Source: Oscillospiraceae bacterium
GTDB lineage: Bacteria; Bacillota; Clostridia; Oscillospirales; Ruminococcaceae
DNA length: 40,737 nucleotides
Reading direction: 5' to 3'
Assembly: GCA_017560985.1 (NCBI GenBank)
Contig: JAFZDX010000087.1
Location: forward strand, 1-40,737
Shown: positions 31,710-40,725 of the stretch, piece by piece
Layout of the letters: every line of letters starts with the position of its first letter
Position numbering within the stretch: the first letter of the stretch is position 1
The notes under the pieces: generated by a model
Seen by the model: the letters and a program-made list of their open reading frames with translations, nothing else
The model's database searches: none
What the model was told of the DNA's origin: nothing
Position numbers and translations under genes: made by a program

Positions 31710-32584
31710 TATTCGTGACCTTCTTTTTTCCAGAATGCAGTGCTGCCGCAAGGCAGTGCCATACCTGTGGACTGCACTGTAAGACCAATTTCCTGGGCGG
31801 AAACTGTGCCTTTGTATTTATCTCTCATCATAACATCCAGCATATATTCCATAACTGATGGAGAAACACCTGTTGTATAGCTATTTACTGCAACAAACAG
31901 TGGGTCGTCTGAAAGAATCTGGCTACACAGCTGCAGCAGTTCAAAAATATTGTCTTCCAGTTTCCACACTTCACCATTAGGACCACGGCCGTAGCTTGGT
32001 GGGTCCATAATAATACCGTCGTATTTATTGCCACGGCGGATTTCACGCTGTACAAATTTGATGCAGTCATCAACAATCCAGCGTATTGGTCTGTCGGAAA
32101 GACCTGACAGCTGTGCATTTTCTTTGCCCCAGGCAACAACACCTTTTGATGCGTCAACGTGACAAACCTTTGCACCTGCTGCGGCACAGGCCAGTGTAGC
32201 ACCGCCTGTATAGCCGAAAAGGTTAAGAATGTTAAGTTCTCTGCCTTCTTTTGCAATCATTTTTGCGTATTCATCCCAGTTTGTAGCCTGTTCCGGGAAA
32301 ATGCCTGTATGTTTAAAGCCTGTTGGGGTAACTTTGAATGTCATATTGTCATAGCCGATATTCCATTCAGCAGGGAATTTTTTACGGTATTCCCACTCAC
32401 CGCCGCCTTTTGATGAGCGGTGGTAAACAGCGTGGGCTTTTTCCCACATTGGGCTTTTCTTTTCAAATTTCCACACAATCTGTGGGTCTGGGCGAACAAG
32501 GATAACGCCGCCCCAGCTTTCCAGACGGTAGCCGTCTGTTGCGTCCAGCAGTTTGTAATCCTGCCATTTATTATCTGCTCTCAT
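31709..32584 (-). CDS. Class I SAM-dependent rRNA methyltransferase (COG1092)
   Basis: A 291-residue methyltransferase of the RlmI/RlmK-like group. The SAM-binding motif LNLFGYTGGATLACAAAGA is at about 120-138, acidic motif HVDASKGVVAWGKENA at 142-157, and the catalytic-type MDPPSYGRGP at 193-202. It lacks the N-terminal PUA domain of full RlmI, as do many Firmicutes versions. Probable target is a base in 23S rRNA, but position and base are not determined. It sits between ruvB (44 bases upstream) and ecfA1. Confidence 0.85.
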   Translation of the reverse strand: MRADNKWQDYKLLDATDGYRLESWGGVILVRPDPQIVWKFEKKSPMWEKAHAVYHRSSKGGGEWEYRKKFPAEWNIGYDNMTFKVTPTGFKHTGIFPEQATNWDEYAKMIAKEGRELNILNLFGYTGGATLACAAAGAKVCHVDASKGVVAWGKENAQLSGLSDRPIRWIVDDCIKFVQREIRRGNKYDGIIMDPPSYGRGPNGEVWKLEDNIFELLQLCSQILSDDPLFVAVNSYTTGVSPSVMEYMLDVMMRDKYKGTVSAQEIGLTVQSTGMALPCGSTAFWKKEGHE

Positions 32585-32628
32585 TTTTTATTCCTCTATA
32601 ACGATAAAATATATATGTGATAGTTTTA

Positions 32629-33687
32629 TTAAAATTCTTCAAGTGACTGCTGCTCTACTGTGTTTACAGCATTTGGATTTTTCATACCAAGATGTTTATA
32701 TGCCAGGTTTGTAACTACACGGCCTCTTGGTGTGCGGGACAAAAAGCCCAGCTGCATAAGATATGGTTCGCACACATCTTCCAGAGTGATTGCTTCTTCG
32801 CCAATGGCAGCCGCCAGTGTTTCCAGACCAACAGGACCACCGGAATACATATTTATGATAGCTCTCATCAGTGTGCGGTCCAGGTTGTCCAGACCCAGTG
32901 AGTCGATTTCCATTCTTTCAAGGGATGCCATAGCAATATCATAATCAATGATACCGTTGCCTTTAATCTGGGCAAAGTCACGTACACGGCGCAACAGTCT
33001 GTTGGCTACACGAGGTGTGCCTCGGCTGCATTTTGCCAGGGCGATTGCGCCATCGTGGGTGCAGTCAATGCCCAGGATACCGGCGGAACGCATAATGATT
33101 TTTGCCAGTTCTTCGTGACTGTACATTTCCAGTTTCAGCTGTACACCAAAGCGGTCGCGCAGTGGAGAAGAAATCTGTCCTGCACGGGTGGTTGCACCTA
33201 TAAGCGTGAACTGCGGCAGGTTGATTCTTATGGACTGGGCTGATGGACCTTTGCCGATAATAATATCAAGGGCAAAGTCTTCAAGGGCCGGATAAAGAAC
33301 CTCTTCAACCTGTCTTGACATACGGTGGATTTCGTCGATAAACAGCACATCGCCGTCTTCCAGGTTTGTCAGCAGCGCTGCCAGGTCACCAGGTTTTTCA
33401 ATGGCAGGGCCGCTGGTAACACGGATGTTTACACCCATTTCGTTGGCGATAACACCTGCCAGTGTGGTTTTACCAAGGCCAGGAGGACCATATAGCAGTG
33501 TGTGGTCCAGCGCTTCGCCGCGCATCTTTGCCGCCTGGAGATAAATTTCCAGATTATCTTTCAGTTTTTCCTGACCGATATATTCACCTAATGACTTCGG
33601 TCTTAAAGAGTTTTCGTTGTCGCCATCTTCTCTGATAGCAGAGGTGGATACAAGTCTTTCTGTATCCTGAAAACCAATATTATTCAT
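32629..33687 (-). CDS. ruvB: Holliday junction helicase RuvB
   Basis: A 352-residue AAA+ motor that drives branch migration with RuvA. Walker A GPPGLGKT at 67-74, Walker [12 protein letters not shown] near 113-123, sensor [10 protein letters not shown], and a winged-helix C-terminus with [15 protein letters not shown] and [11 protein letters not shown]. The ATG overlaps the ruvA stop as TAATG. Full length and intact. Confidence 0.97.
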   Translation of the reverse strand: MNNIGFQDTERLVSTSAIREDGDNENSLRPKSLGEYIGQEKLKDNLEIYLQAAKMRGEALDHTLLYGPPGLGKTTLAGVIANEMGVNIRVTSGPAIEKPGDLAALLTNLEDGDVLFIDEIHRMSRQVEEVLYPALEDFALDIIIGKGPSAQSIRINLPQFTLIGATTRAGQISSPLRDRFGVQLKLEMYSHEELAKIIMRSAGILGIDCTHDGAIALAKCSRGTPRVANRLLRRVRDFAQIKGNGIIDYDIAMASLERMEIDSLGLDNLDRTLMRAIINMYSGGPVGLETLAAAIGEEAITLEDVCEPYLMQLGFLSRTPRGRVVTNLAYKHLGMKNPNAVNTVEQQSLEEF

Positions 33688-34295
33688 TAAATTTTACCTC
33701 CTGCCAAGAGTTTGAGTGCCTGTTTGATAAGAGCCTGTACATCCTGGTCTGCATCCAGTTTTGCTACTGCAAGGGCAGCCTGACTCTGGTTGTAGCCCAG
33801 TGCAATAAGCGCGCTGATAGCCTGGCTGACAGAACCTGTGCTTACCGCTGTGCGCTGTACATCTGCCATAGTAACACCGCCAGCCACATCATCATTGGAG
33901 AATTTGCCTTTCAGTTCCAGCACAATTCTCTGTGCCACTTTTGGGCCAACGCCGTTGGCTGCTGTGAAAGCCTTGTAATCGCCCGTTGTTACTGCCAGGG
34001 CAATTTTCTGTGGGGAAAGCACAGAAAGAATGGACAGGCCAGCCTTTGGACCGACACCTGAAACAGATATAAGTGTTTTGAAGGCTTTCTGTTCAGCTTT
34101 GTCAGCAAAGCCGTATAAATCCAGGGCATCTTCCTTTACAGAAAGATATGTATAAAGAGTGCACTTTTCACCAGGTGCAGGCAAAACACCCTGCACTGTG
34201 GAAGGCACTGCCAGGGAGAAACCAACCCCCTGTACATCTATAACAACATTGTCCAGAGTTTTTTCCAGCAATGTACCTGTAAGGCAATAAATCAT
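33687..34295 (-). CDS. ruvA: Holliday junction protein RuvA
   Basis: A 202-residue junction-binding subunit. The N-terminal OB fold ([26 protein letters not shown]) is followed by helix-hairpin-helix motifs ([17 protein letters not shown] and [20 protein letters not shown]) and a C-terminal RuvB-binding domain ([16 protein letters not shown]). The ATG at 34295 has AGGAAAAA ahead and overlaps the ruvC stop as ATGA. Confidence 0.96.
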   Translation of the reverse strand: MIYCLTGTLLEKTLDNVVIDVQGVGFSLAVPSTVQGVLPAPGEKCTLYTYLSVKEDALDLYGFADKAEQKAFKTLISVSGVGPKAGLSILSVLSPQKIALAVTTGDYKAFTAANGVGPKVAQRIVLELKGKFSNDDVAGGVTMADVQRTAVSTGSVSQAISALIALGYNQSQAALAVAKLDADQDVQALIKQALKLLAGGKI

Positions 34296-34795
34296 AATGT
34301 TTTTCCTATCTGTGTAAATAATTTTGACCTGTATGAGTAACCGTGACATATCGCCACAGCCAACCGGTCAGCGGTGTCGTCCGGTTTTGGCACTTTATCC
34401 AGATTCAGTATGCGCTTGGTCATTTCCTGCACCTGGGTTTTGATGGCTTTACCATAGCCTGTAACCGACTGCTTTATCTGCAGCGGTGTGTATTCAAAAA
34501 CGGGGATGCCGTTCATAGATGCCGCCAGAAGAATAACCCCCCTGGCCTGTGCCACCTGTATAACTGTTTTCTGGTTGGTGGTAAAAAACAGTTTTTCAAT
34601 AGACAGTGCATCCGGTTTTGTGCGTTTGATAATATCATCCACACTGATGTAAACCTCTTTCAGCCTTTCCTGAAAGTCTGTGTGTGCCTGTGTGGTAACA
34701 GCGCCATATTCCACAGGAAAAAATTTATTTTTCTCGTAATCCAGCACCCCATAACCCACAATGGCATAGCCCGGGTCTATACCCAATACTCGCAC
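34292..34795 (-). CDS. ruvC: Holliday junction resolvase RuvC
   Basis: A 167-residue endonuclease that cuts Holliday junctions. The four acidic catalytic residues align as D7 (VLGIDPG), E67 (SIEKLFF), D140 and D143 (DDTADRLA). Two GTG codons compete as start; 34795 has GGGGAGG eight bases ahead and gives the family start, while 34804 would overlap the ribosome binding site. First gene of the long operon that runs through clpE. Confidence 0.94.
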   Translation of the reverse strand: MRVLGIDPGYAIVGYGVLDYEKNKFFPVEYGAVTTQAHTDFQERLKEVYISVDDIIKRTKPDALSIEKLFFTTNQKTVIQVAQARGVILLAASMNGIPVFEYTPLQIKQSVTGYGKAIKTQVQEMTKRILNLDKVPKPDDTADRLAVAICHGYSYRSKLFTQIGKTL

Positions 34796-34836
34796 AGAAC
34801 GCACCTCCCCTATTATAGTTATAATTTAACTAATTA

Positions 34837-34865
34837 ATTATATCATATATGTAAAGCAAATGCAA
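34837..34865 (-). promoter_or_regulatory. ruvC operon promoter
   Basis: On the minus strand TTGCAT (34860-34865), 17 bp, TATAAT (34837-34842), about 40 bases before the GTG. It probably drives the whole ruvC-to-clpE block. No LexA-like site is evident. Confidence 0.7.
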
Positions 34866-34898
34866 AATATATTAATAATATTTATTATTATATTATCA

Positions 34899-34945
34899 GA
34901 CAAATATTAACATATTTACCATTTTTACGCTGACAAATGTTAACA
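34899..34945. repeat. 14-bp direct repeat upstream of typA
   Basis: GACAAATATTAACA (34899-34912) and GACAAATGTTAACA (34932-34945) differ at one base and start 33 bp apart, close to three helical turns. They lie in the 305-base intergenic region between ruvC and typA, which otherwise holds two promoters and the inverted repeat at 34966-34993. Confidence 0.6.
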
Positions 34946-34965
34946 AAGTTTAAAACATAACTAAA

Positions 34966-34993
34966 TCTATCATTTGCACAATAAAATGATAGA
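34966..34993. repeat. Inverted repeat upstream of typA
   Basis: TCTATCATTT (34966-34975) and AAATGATAGA (34984-34993) form a perfect 10-bp palindrome with an 8-base loop, 27 bases before the typA -35. It could be an operator or a hairpin; it lacks a T run. Confidence 0.6.
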
Positions 34994-35020
34994 AAATTCT
35001 GCATTTTATACGAAAATATC

Positions 35021-35049
35021 TTGATTATATGACAAAATAGTAGTATTAT
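35021..35049 (+). promoter_or_regulatory. typA promoter
   Basis: TTGATT (35021-35026), 17 bp, TATTAT (35044-35049), 51 bases before the ATG. Confidence 0.65.
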
Positions 35050-35100
35050 AAAGTGTAAAACTTTTTCAAACAATTAATTTTAAATATAAACGGAGGTAAC

Positions 35101-36933
35101 ATGAGAAGAGAAGATTTAAGAAATATCGCCATCATCGCCCACGTTGACCATGGTAAAACAACTCTGGTAGACGGCATGCTGAAACAGTCTGGCACTTTCA
35201 GAGAAAACCAGGTGGTAAATGAACGTGTAATGGACAGTGGCGACATCGAAAGAGAACGTGGCATCACAATCCTGGCTAAAAACGCATCCTTCAATTACAA
35301 CGGTGTTAAAGTAAACATTGTTGATACTCCGGGCCACGCTGACTTTGGCGGCGAAGTTGAACGCGTACTGAAAATGGTTGACGGCGTACTGCTGCTGGTT
35401 GACGCCGCAGAAGGTCCAATGCCACAGACACGTTTTGTTCTGGAAAAAGCTCTGGCACAGAACCTTTCTATCGTAATTATCGTAAATAAAATTGACCGCC
35501 CTGACGCAAGAATCAAAGAAATCATTGATGAAATCCTGCTGCTTCTGATGGACCTGGGTGCATCAGACGAACAGCTGGACAGCCCAATGCTGTTCTGTTC
35601 AGGCCGTGAAGGTATTGCAAACTATTCACCAGAAGTTCGCGGTACAGACTTCAAACCTATCTTTGATACAGTTCTGGAATACATCCCAGGCCCAGAAGTT
35701 GCACCTGAAGAACCATTTGCAATGCTGGTTTCCAACGTTGACTACAACTCTTTCGTTGGCCGTACAGCCATCGGCAGAATTGAAAAAGGCAGCGTAAAAG
35801 TAGGCCAGGAAGTAGTAGTATGTGACTGGCATGACGAAGATGTTCGCCGCCGCGGTAAAATCACAGCTATCTATGCATTTGAAGGCACAAACAGAGCTGC
35901 TGTTGACACTGCATCCAGCGGTGACATCGTAATCGTATCCGGTCTGGAAGATGTAACAATCGGTAACACAATCTGTGCACCTGACTGTGTACAGCCACTG
36001 CCATTTGTTGCTATCGATGAACCAACAGTTGAAATGACATTTGCTGTAAACGATTCACCATTTGCCGGTAAAGAAGGTAAATTCGTTACAAGCCGTCAGA
36101 TCCGCGAAAGACTGCAGAAAGAACTGCTGAAGGACGTTGCACTGAAAGTGGAAGATTCCACAAGCAGCGAAAGCTTCAAAGTAATGGGCCGTGGTGAAAT
36201 GCACCTGTCTATCCTTATCGAAAACATGAGAAGAGAAGGTTATGAATTCCAGGTTTCCCCACCAAGAGTTCTGCTGAAAGAAGAAAACGGCAAAAAACTG
36301 GAACCATTTGAACACGTAGTTATTGACGTGCCAACAGAATTCCAGGGCAGCGTAATTGAAAAACTGTCCAGCCGCAAAGCTGAACTTATCAATATGGCAC
36401 CACAGGGCGAAAGCCGTATGAGAATTGAAATGAAAATTCCTTCCCGTGGTCTGTTTGGTTACAGAAGTGAATTCCTGACAGATACAAAGGGCAGCGGCGT
36501 AATGAACACAATCTTTGACGGTTACAGAGATTATGTAGGCGAACTGCCAACAAGAAATACAGGTTCCCTGGTTGCATTTGAAACAGGTACATCCATTACT
36601 TACGGTCTGTACAACGCCCAGGAACGCGGCGTGCTGTTTATCGAAGCAGGCGTACCTGTATACGCAGGTATGGTTGTTGGTTACAGCCCAAAATCTGATG
36701 ACCTGACAGTTAACGTATGTAAAACAAAACACCTGACAAACACACGTGCATCAGGTTCTGACGATGCACTGCGTCTGATTCCACCAAAGAAAATGAGTCT
36801 GGAAGAATGTCTGGAATTCCTGGCACCAGATGAACTGGTGGAAGTAACACCAAAAACACTGAGAATCAGAAAAGCAATTCTGGACCATTCAGAAAGAGCA
36901 AGACTGATTTCCCGTGCTAAAAAAGGTAAATAA
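35101..36933 (+). CDS. typA: Translational GTPase TypA/BipA
   Basis: A 610-residue ribosome-associated GTPase involved in ribosome assembly and stress adaptation. G1 AHVDHGKT at 13-20, switch region [15 protein letters not shown]3 [17 protein letters not shown]4 NKIDRP. EF-G-like domains II, III and V follow, and the C-terminal domain unique to BipA is present ([24 protein letters not shown].. [12 protein letters not shown]). Length matches the family. GGAGG lies five bases before the ATG. Single-gene unit with promoter and terminator. Confidence 0.97.
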   Translation: MRREDLRNIAIIAHVDHGKTTLVDGMLKQSGTFRENQVVNERVMDSGDIERERGITILAKNASFNYNGVKVNIVDTPGHADFGGEVERVLKMVDGVLLLVDAAEGPMPQTRFVLEKALAQNLSIVIIVNKIDRPDARIKEIIDEILLLLMDLGASDEQLDSPMLFCSGREGIANYSPEVRGTDFKPIFDTVLEYIPGPEVAPEEPFAMLVSNVDYNSFVGRTAIGRIEKGSVKVGQEVVVCDWHDEDVRRRGKITAIYAFEGTNRAAVDTASSGDIVIVSGLEDVTIGNTICAPDCVQPLPFVAIDEPTVEMTFAVNDSPFAGKEGKFVTSRQIRERLQKELLKDVALKVEDSTSSESFKVMGRGEMHLSILIENMRREGYEFQVSPPRVLLKEENGKKLEPFEHVVIDVPTEFQGSVIEKLSSRKAELINMAPQGESRMRIEMKIPSRGLFGYRSEFLTDTKGSGVMNTIFDGYRDYVGELPTRNTGSLVAFETGTSITYGLYNAQERGVLFIEAGVPVYAGMVVGYSPKSDDLTVNVCKTKHLTNTRASGSDDALRLIPPKKMSLEECLEFLAPDELVEVTPKTLRIRKAILDHSERARLISRAKKGK

Positions 36934-36944
36934 GCTATAAACAA

Positions 36945-36980
36945 AAAAGCGACACTGAAAAGTGTCGCTTTTGTTTTTTC
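36945..36980 (+). terminator. typA terminator
   Basis: AAAAGCGACACT (36945-36956) pairs with AGTGTCGCTTTT (36961-36972) around GAAA, followed by GTTTTTT. It also faces the end of the convergent acetyltransferase gene. Confidence 0.9.
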
Positions 36981-36986
36981 TGTTGA

Positions 36987-37538
36987 TTAATCATCAAAAT
37001 TCAGCTTTTTAATCACCTTTGCAGGTACGCCACCTACGATGCAGTCGGCTGGGATATCCTTTGTAACCACACTGCCTGCGGCAATAACACTGTGCTTGCC
37101 GATAGTCACTCCCGGCAGAACAACCACATTTGCACCTATCCATACATAGTCTTCTATCACAATAGGTGCGCCCATAATGTCCATTTCGTCATCTTTGTTT
37201 CTTATGCGGTAATCTACATTGTGGGTGGCACTGCTGAGAGTAACATTAGGGCCAATCAGCACATTGTTGCCTATGGTTATTTTGTCATAATCAAGAACTG
37301 TAAAATTATAGTTGGCATAAAAGTGTTTGCCTATAAACAGGTTTGGACCTTCATCACAACGGAATGGTGGTTCGATAATTGTGTCTTCGTGGCATTCACC
37401 CAGCAGTTCTTTCAGAATTTCATATCTTCTTCTGATTTCTGTCACCTGGGTATTGTTGTATTCGTATATCAGCTGTCTGTTTTTTATAATGCCATTATAC
37501 CAGTCCGGTGTATAACCGCCCAAAAATCTTTTTTCCAT
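36987..37538 (-). CDS. Sugar O-acetyltransferase (hexapeptide family)
   Basis: A 183-residue left-handed beta-helix acetyltransferase of the maltose/galactoside type (Maa/LacA). The N-terminal maltose acetyltransferase helix region ([17 protein letters not shown]) is followed by hexapeptide turns ([34 protein letters not shown]) and catalytic H106 in SSATHNVDY. It transfers acetyl from acetyl-CoA to a sugar or similar acceptor. It lies 8 bases after the second chromate-transporter half and probably shares its transcript, an unexpected partner. Confidence 0.87.
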   Translation of the reverse strand: MEKRFLGGYTPDWYNGIIKNRQLIYEYNNTQVTEIRRRYEILKELLGECHEDTIIEPPFRCDEGPNLFIGKHFYANYNFTVLDYDKITIGNNVLIGPNVTLSSATHNVDYRIRNKDDEMDIMGAPIVIEDYVWIGANVVVLPGVTIGKHSVIAAGSVVTKDIPADCIVGGVPAKVIKKLNFDD

Positions 37539-37546
37539 AATAACTC

Positions 37547-38110
37547 CTAAATTCCGTATGCAGCCACACCCATTATAGCTGAAATAACTATCAGCATTAT
37601 AGGTGACAGCGGTTTCTTTTTCCGTTTCTTATAATAATATGATACCACAAAAAGTGCCACTGTAATAGCTATTGTTATGAAATCAGGAGAAAAAGCGCCA
37701 CCTTTAAGGAAACAGTTTTTAAAAATCATATAAACACCTGTTGCCAGCACTATACCGATGATACAAGGTTTGATACCGTGAATTACAGCCTGCACATAAG
37801 GGTTTTTGAGAAATGTTTTCAGCAGTGCTGTCAGTACAAGGATAATAATAAAGGATGGCAGTACAACCCCAAGTGTCGCCAGCAATGCCCCCAGGAATCC
37901 TGCCTGCTGACTGCCGATGTAGGTGGCCAGGTTTACCATAATAGGACCTGGGGTACTTTCACTTACAGCCACCATATATGCAAACATTTCGTCAGAAATC
38001 CAGCCATAGGACATAACAACTTCCTGTATCAGTGGAATGGCACCATAGGCACCGCCAAAGGCAAAACAGCCAACTTTCAGAAAGCCAATAAGCAAATCAA
38101 GATAAATCAT
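37547..38110 (-). CDS. Chromate transporter half-protein 2
   Basis: A 187-residue member of the chromate ion transporter (CHR) family, short form. It has [17 protein letters not shown] and [32 protein letters not shown], the same motifs as its partner gene. Short CHR proteins occur as pairs that presumably form a heterodimer equivalent to one long ChrA. The substrate may be chromate or sulfate-like oxyanions; this is not proven for clostridial pairs. It starts directly after the stop of the first half. Confidence 0.88.
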   Translation of the reverse strand: MIYLDLLIGFLKVGCFAFGGAYGAIPLIQEVVMSYGWISDEMFAYMVAVSESTPGPIMVNLATYIGSQQAGFLGALLATLGVVLPSFIIILVLTALLKTFLKNPYVQAVIHGIKPCIIGIVLATGVYMIFKNCFLKGGAFSPDFITIAITVALFVVSYYYKKRKKKPLSPIMLIVISAIMGVAAYGI

Positions 38111-38683
38111 TTATTTTGCCTCCTTTTTCATACTGCTGATTGTATAAATCATAACATTTGCCACTGCTGCAATAATCAGCAGCCAGATGGTCGAAAATTT
38201 TACCGCAAACAGATTTATAATCATCATAGTGACAAAGGCTGTAACCATAAACAGACGTGGACGCAGTTTTTTCTTCATCTTTTTAATCATAGTAACAGCC
38301 GCCTGGAAAATAAGTACGCCAACAGCTATTTTGATACCTTTGAAGGCAGATGCAATAAAAGTGATTTCCAGGAAGTTGTCAAAAAATATTGAAATCAGAT
38401 AAATAATAAGAAACGAAGGTGTAATCATACCCAGGGTGGCAGATAATGCGCCTGCAAAACCTGCCTGCATATAGCCTGTAAAAGTTGCACAGTTGATGGC
38501 AATAGGGCCAGGGGTGGATTCTGCAATAGCCGTCACAGTTGACAGGTCATCAGTGGTAATCCAGCCTTTTTTCTCTACACATTCATTTTCAATAAGGGCT
38601 ATCATTGCATAGCCGCCACCAAAGGTAAACAGACCTATTTTTGCAAAAGTGGCAAAAAGGTCTGCCAGAATTCCTTTTTTCAT
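38111..38683 (-). CDS. Chromate transporter half-protein 1
   Basis: A 190-residue short CHR family protein with FTFGGGYAMIALIENE and ESTPGPIAINCATFTGYMQAGFAGALSATLGM, and about five to six hydrophobic helices. It pairs with the next gene; the two are similar along their length and probably oppositely oriented in the membrane (family knowledge). Its ATG overlaps the regulator gene stop, so translation is coupled. Confidence 0.88.
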   Translation of the reverse strand: MKKGILADLFATFAKIGLFTFGGGYAMIALIENECVEKKGWITTDDLSTVTAIAESTPGPIAINCATFTGYMQAGFAGALSATLGMITPSFLIIYLISIFFDNFLEITFIASAFKGIKIAVGVLIFQAAVTMIKKMKKKLRPRLFMVTAFVTMMIINLFAVKFSTIWLLIIAAVANVMIYTISSMKKEAK

Positions 38684-38994
38684 TTTGTTTCTCCTTTACA
38701 GTTGCCGCCGCAAATTCTGTTTTCCTGTACTGAATCTGCCAGCAGTTTTATTTCTTCGCTTAATAACAACAGCACATCCTTGTTTACCGCATAATGAATG
38801 TTGTAGCTGTTTTTATCCCCAATTTTCAGCAACCCAGCTTTTTTCAGCATACGGATATGCTGTGAAACAGCAGGCGCTGATATACCCAGCTGTTGTGAAA
38901 GGGCGCGGACGCAGTATTTCCTTTGAGAAATCAGTTGTATGATTTTCAGCCTGTTTTCGTCAGACAGGCATTTAAATATCAAAGCTATGTCCAT
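38680..38994 (-). CDS. ArsR family regulator of the chr operon
   Basis: A 104-residue winged-helix repressor: LSDENRLKIIQLISQRKYCVRALSQQLGISAPAVSQHIRMLKKAGLLK. Cys28 lies where ArsR proteins hold their metal-binding cysteine, but the usual C-x-C partner is absent; a second pair (C95, C99 in ICGGNC) lies at the C-terminus, so it may sense a metal or thiol stress. AAGGAGG precedes the ATG. The gene is first in the operon and sits next to a palindrome at the promoter, consistent with autoregulation. Confidence 0.88.
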   Translation of the reverse strand: MDIALIFKCLSDENRLKIIQLISQRKYCVRALSQQLGISAPAVSQHIRMLKKAGLLKIGDKNSYNIHYAVNKDVLLLLSEEIKLLADSVQENRICGGNCKGETK

Positions 38995-39004
38995 AAGTCC
39001 TCCT

Positions 39005-39058
39005 TTTAATTAAGCGATTACTTAATTAAATAATACTCTCCCGCCTGTAAAAAGTCAA
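39005..39058 (-). promoter_or_regulatory. chr operon promoter and operator
   Basis: On the minus strand TTGACT (39053-39058), 17 bp, TATTAT (39030-39035). Immediately downstream, TTTAATTAAG (39005-39014) and CTTAATTAAA (39021-39030) form a perfect 10-bp inverted repeat with a 6-base centre, reaching the edge of the -10. This is a likely ArsR operator. Confidence 0.75.
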
Positions 39059-39059
39059 T

Positions 39060-39090
39060 AAAAAACAGCTATGCAAAAGCATAGCTGTTT
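39060..39090 (-). terminator. PfkB kinase terminator
   Basis: AAACAGCTATGC (39063-39074) pairs with GCATAGCTGTTT (39079-39090); TTTTTTATT follows on the minus strand. It ends the kinase gene and abuts the -35 of the chr operon. Confidence 0.88.
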
Positions 39091-39105
39091 AAAAACATAT
39101 TATAT

Positions 39106-40005
39106 TTATGCCATTACAGCATCAAATTCTTCCTTTGTCAGCAGTGCGCCTTTTACACCTACAACAGCAGCTGCCACTTTGTTTGCATCAACAATAGCCT
39201 GCTGCATAGTTTTGCCATTATAAAGGCCTGCCATAACTGCGCCTACGTGGCTGTCGCCTGCGCCGATAGTATCAACAACTGTGTCAACCTTTACAGGCTG
39301 TGCATACTGTACCTGGTTACCATCATACCAGGCAGCACCTTTGTCGCCCAGTGTAACGATAACTGTATTCTGTGTCAGGTCATACATTTTGCACATTGCT
39401 GATTCTACATCTTCTGTGGCAAAACATTCTTTGATTTCATCATCATTGAGATGCATTATAGGATTAAGTTTATAAAGTCTGTTCAACAAAGCTGGGTCTA
39501 TTCTCATAATGCGAGGGCCAGGTGCAAAGAAAACAGGCAGCTGTGGATGTTTTTCCAGCCATTTTACAATGTTTTCCCCTGTTTTTTCTTCAATTTCAAG
39601 ACCGCAGATATAGACACTGTGTACATCTTCCACATCAATTTCTTCCAGCCACTGGGACTGAATAAGATATTCTGCGCCGTGGTATGATACAAATGTTCTT
39701 TCACCGTTTTCTTCTACAAAACAGTAACAGCAGCCATTGGCCATATCAACAGGTGGAATAGGACTGATAAGACCTTTTTTTCGCAGACCATTGCGTACAA
39801 AGTCGCCATAAATACCACTGCCTACTGGTGAAAACAGCACATTAGGTGTGCCGAAGTTTCTGATAGTGTCAGAAACATTGTAAGCACAGCCACCCATAGA
39901 TGCCATCTGGCTGGAAATATGTATATCCGCCTTTGTTGTTGGCAGATGGTCAACGTTGATAATCATATCAACAACAGTTGAGCCTATAACAAAAATTTTT
40001 TTCAT
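39106..40005 (-). CDS. PfkB family carbohydrate kinase
   Basis: A 299-residue ribokinase-fold kinase. N-terminal substrate site GSTVVDMIINVDHLP and MGGCAYNVSDTIRNFG; C-terminal ATP/anion-hole motif DTIGAGDSHVGAVMAGL with catalytic base D251. It phosphorylates a sugar or nucleoside, but the exact substrate cannot be named. GAGGTTATT precedes the ATG. No transporter or isomerase genes are adjacent, so it is a lone gene with its own promoter and terminator. Confidence 0.87.
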   Translation of the reverse strand: MKKIFVIGSTVVDMIINVDHLPTTKADIHISSQMASMGGCAYNVSDTIRNFGTPNVLFSPVGSGIYGDFVRNGLRKKGLISPIPPVDMANGCCYCFVEENGERTFVSYHGAEYLIQSQWLEEIDVEDVHSVYICGLEIEEKTGENIVKWLEKHPQLPVFFAPGPRIMRIDPALLNRLYKLNPIMHLNDDEIKECFATEDVESAMCKMYDLTQNTVIVTLGDKGAAWYDGNQVQYAQPVKVDTVVDTIGAGDSHVGAVMAGLYNGKTMQQAIVDANKVAAAVVGVKGALLTKEEFDAVMA

Positions 40006-40038
40006 AATAACCTCACAGAAATATATTCTCTAATAAAC

Positions 40039-40066
40039 ATTATACAGTAAAGATGAGATTTCTCAA
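40039..40066 (-). promoter_or_regulatory. PfkB kinase promoter
   Basis: On the minus strand TTGAGA (40061-40066), 16 bp, TATAAT (40039-40044), 34 bases before the ATG. Confidence 0.68.
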
Positions 40067-40094
40067 CCATAATTTTACATTTATATCAATATAT

Positions 40095-40123
40095 TTGACC
40101 AAAGCAGACCTATGTGATACTAT
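40095..40123 (+). promoter_or_regulatory. Promoter of the ArsC-like gene
   Basis: TTGACC (40095-40100), 17 bp, TACTAT (40118-40123), about 28 bases before the preferred ATG. Confidence 0.55.
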
Positions 40124-40150
40124 TATCAAAAAAGACGGAGGTTTATGAAA

Positions 40151-40504
40151 ATGAAAGTTGTATGCTATCCTAAATGCGGTACCTGTAAAAAAGCCCTGGC
40201 ATATCTGGAAAACCTGGGTGTAGGCTATGATTACAGAGATATAAAGCTGGAAAATCCATCCTATGAAGAACTGAAACTGTGGCAAGAAAAAAGCGGTCTG
40301 GAAATGAAAAGATTTTTCAACACCAGCGGTCAGCTTTATAAATCTATGGAACTGAAAGACAAACTGCCAGGTATGAGCGATGAAGAAAAACTGCAGTTGC
40401 TGGCAACTGACGGTATGCTGGTAAAAAGACCTATCGCCATTGGTGATGATTTTGTTCTGGTCGGATTTAAAGAAAAAGAATGGGATGATGTGTTCAAAAA
40501 ATAA
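40151..40504 (+). CDS. ArsC/Spx family thioredoxin-fold protein
   Basis: A 117-residue protein of the ArsC/Spx/YffB family. The N-terminal C-x-x-C (C9, C12 in CYPKCGTCKKA) is followed by DIKLENPSYEELKLW, FFNTSG and the C-terminal KRPIAIGDDFVLVGFKEKEW, all family features. It lacks the arginine triad of true arsenate reductases as far as visible and resembles the Spx/MgsR-like or YffB group, so a redox enzyme or RNA-polymerase-binding regulator is possible. An ATG at 40145 also exists, but GGAGG is only 3 bases from it and 9 from the ATG at 40151. Confidence 0.82.
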   Translation: MKVVCYPKCGTCKKALAYLENLGVGYDYRDIKLENPSYEELKLWQEKSGLEMKRFFNTSGQLYKSMELKDKLPGMSDEEKLQLLATDGMLVKRPIAIGDDFVLVGFKEKEWDDVFKK

Positions 40505-40529
40505 TTTTGAAAATTTTTCAAAAAAAGTG

Positions 40530-40558
40530 TTGACATTATGTTGTAGCTGTGGTATTAT
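40530..40558 (+). promoter_or_regulatory. tRNA-Gln promoter
   Basis: TTGACA (40530-40535), 17 bp, TATTAT (40553-40558), placing the start about 10 bases before the tRNA. Confidence 0.82.
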
Positions 40559-40575
40559 AATTGAGCACTAAGCGA

Positions 40576-40651
40576 TGGGGTATCGCCAAGCGGTAAGGCA
40601 TTGGATTCTGACTCCAACATTCCCTAGGTTCGAATCCTAGTACCCCAGCCA
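40576..40651 (+). tRNA. tRNA-Gln (CTG)
   Basis: Acceptor TGGGGTA/TACCCCA, anticodon arm TTGGA-TTCTGAC-TCCAA with anticodon CTG, T arm CTAGGTTCGAATCCTAG, discriminator G and encoded CCA. It reads CAG glutamine codons. A strong promoter precedes it and a terminator follows two bases later. Confidence 0.97.
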
Positions 40652-40652
40652 G

Positions 40653-40684
40653 AGCACAGTCGTAAGACTGTGCTTTTTATTTTG
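40653..40684 (+). terminator. tRNA-Gln terminator
   Basis: AGCACAGTC (40653-40661) pairs with GACTGTGCT (40666-40674) around GTAA, followed by TTTTATTTT. Confidence 0.9.
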
Positions 40685-40691
40685 TTATAAA

Positions 40692-40725
40692 CGTTGCCTG
40701 TGTTCTACGGCAACGCTTTTTTATT
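40692..40725 (+). terminator. Second terminator-like hairpin
   Basis: CGTTGCC (40692-40698) pairs with GGCAACG (40709-40715), followed by CTTTTTT. It may back up the tRNA-Gln terminator or belong to a gene beyond the window end. Confidence 0.65.

Noticed and set aside
34805-35100. Riboswitch or hidden gene in the ruvC-typA gap
   Set aside because: The sequence is very AT-rich with promoters and short repeats only; no conserved aptamer or translatable frame with a start signal was recognised.
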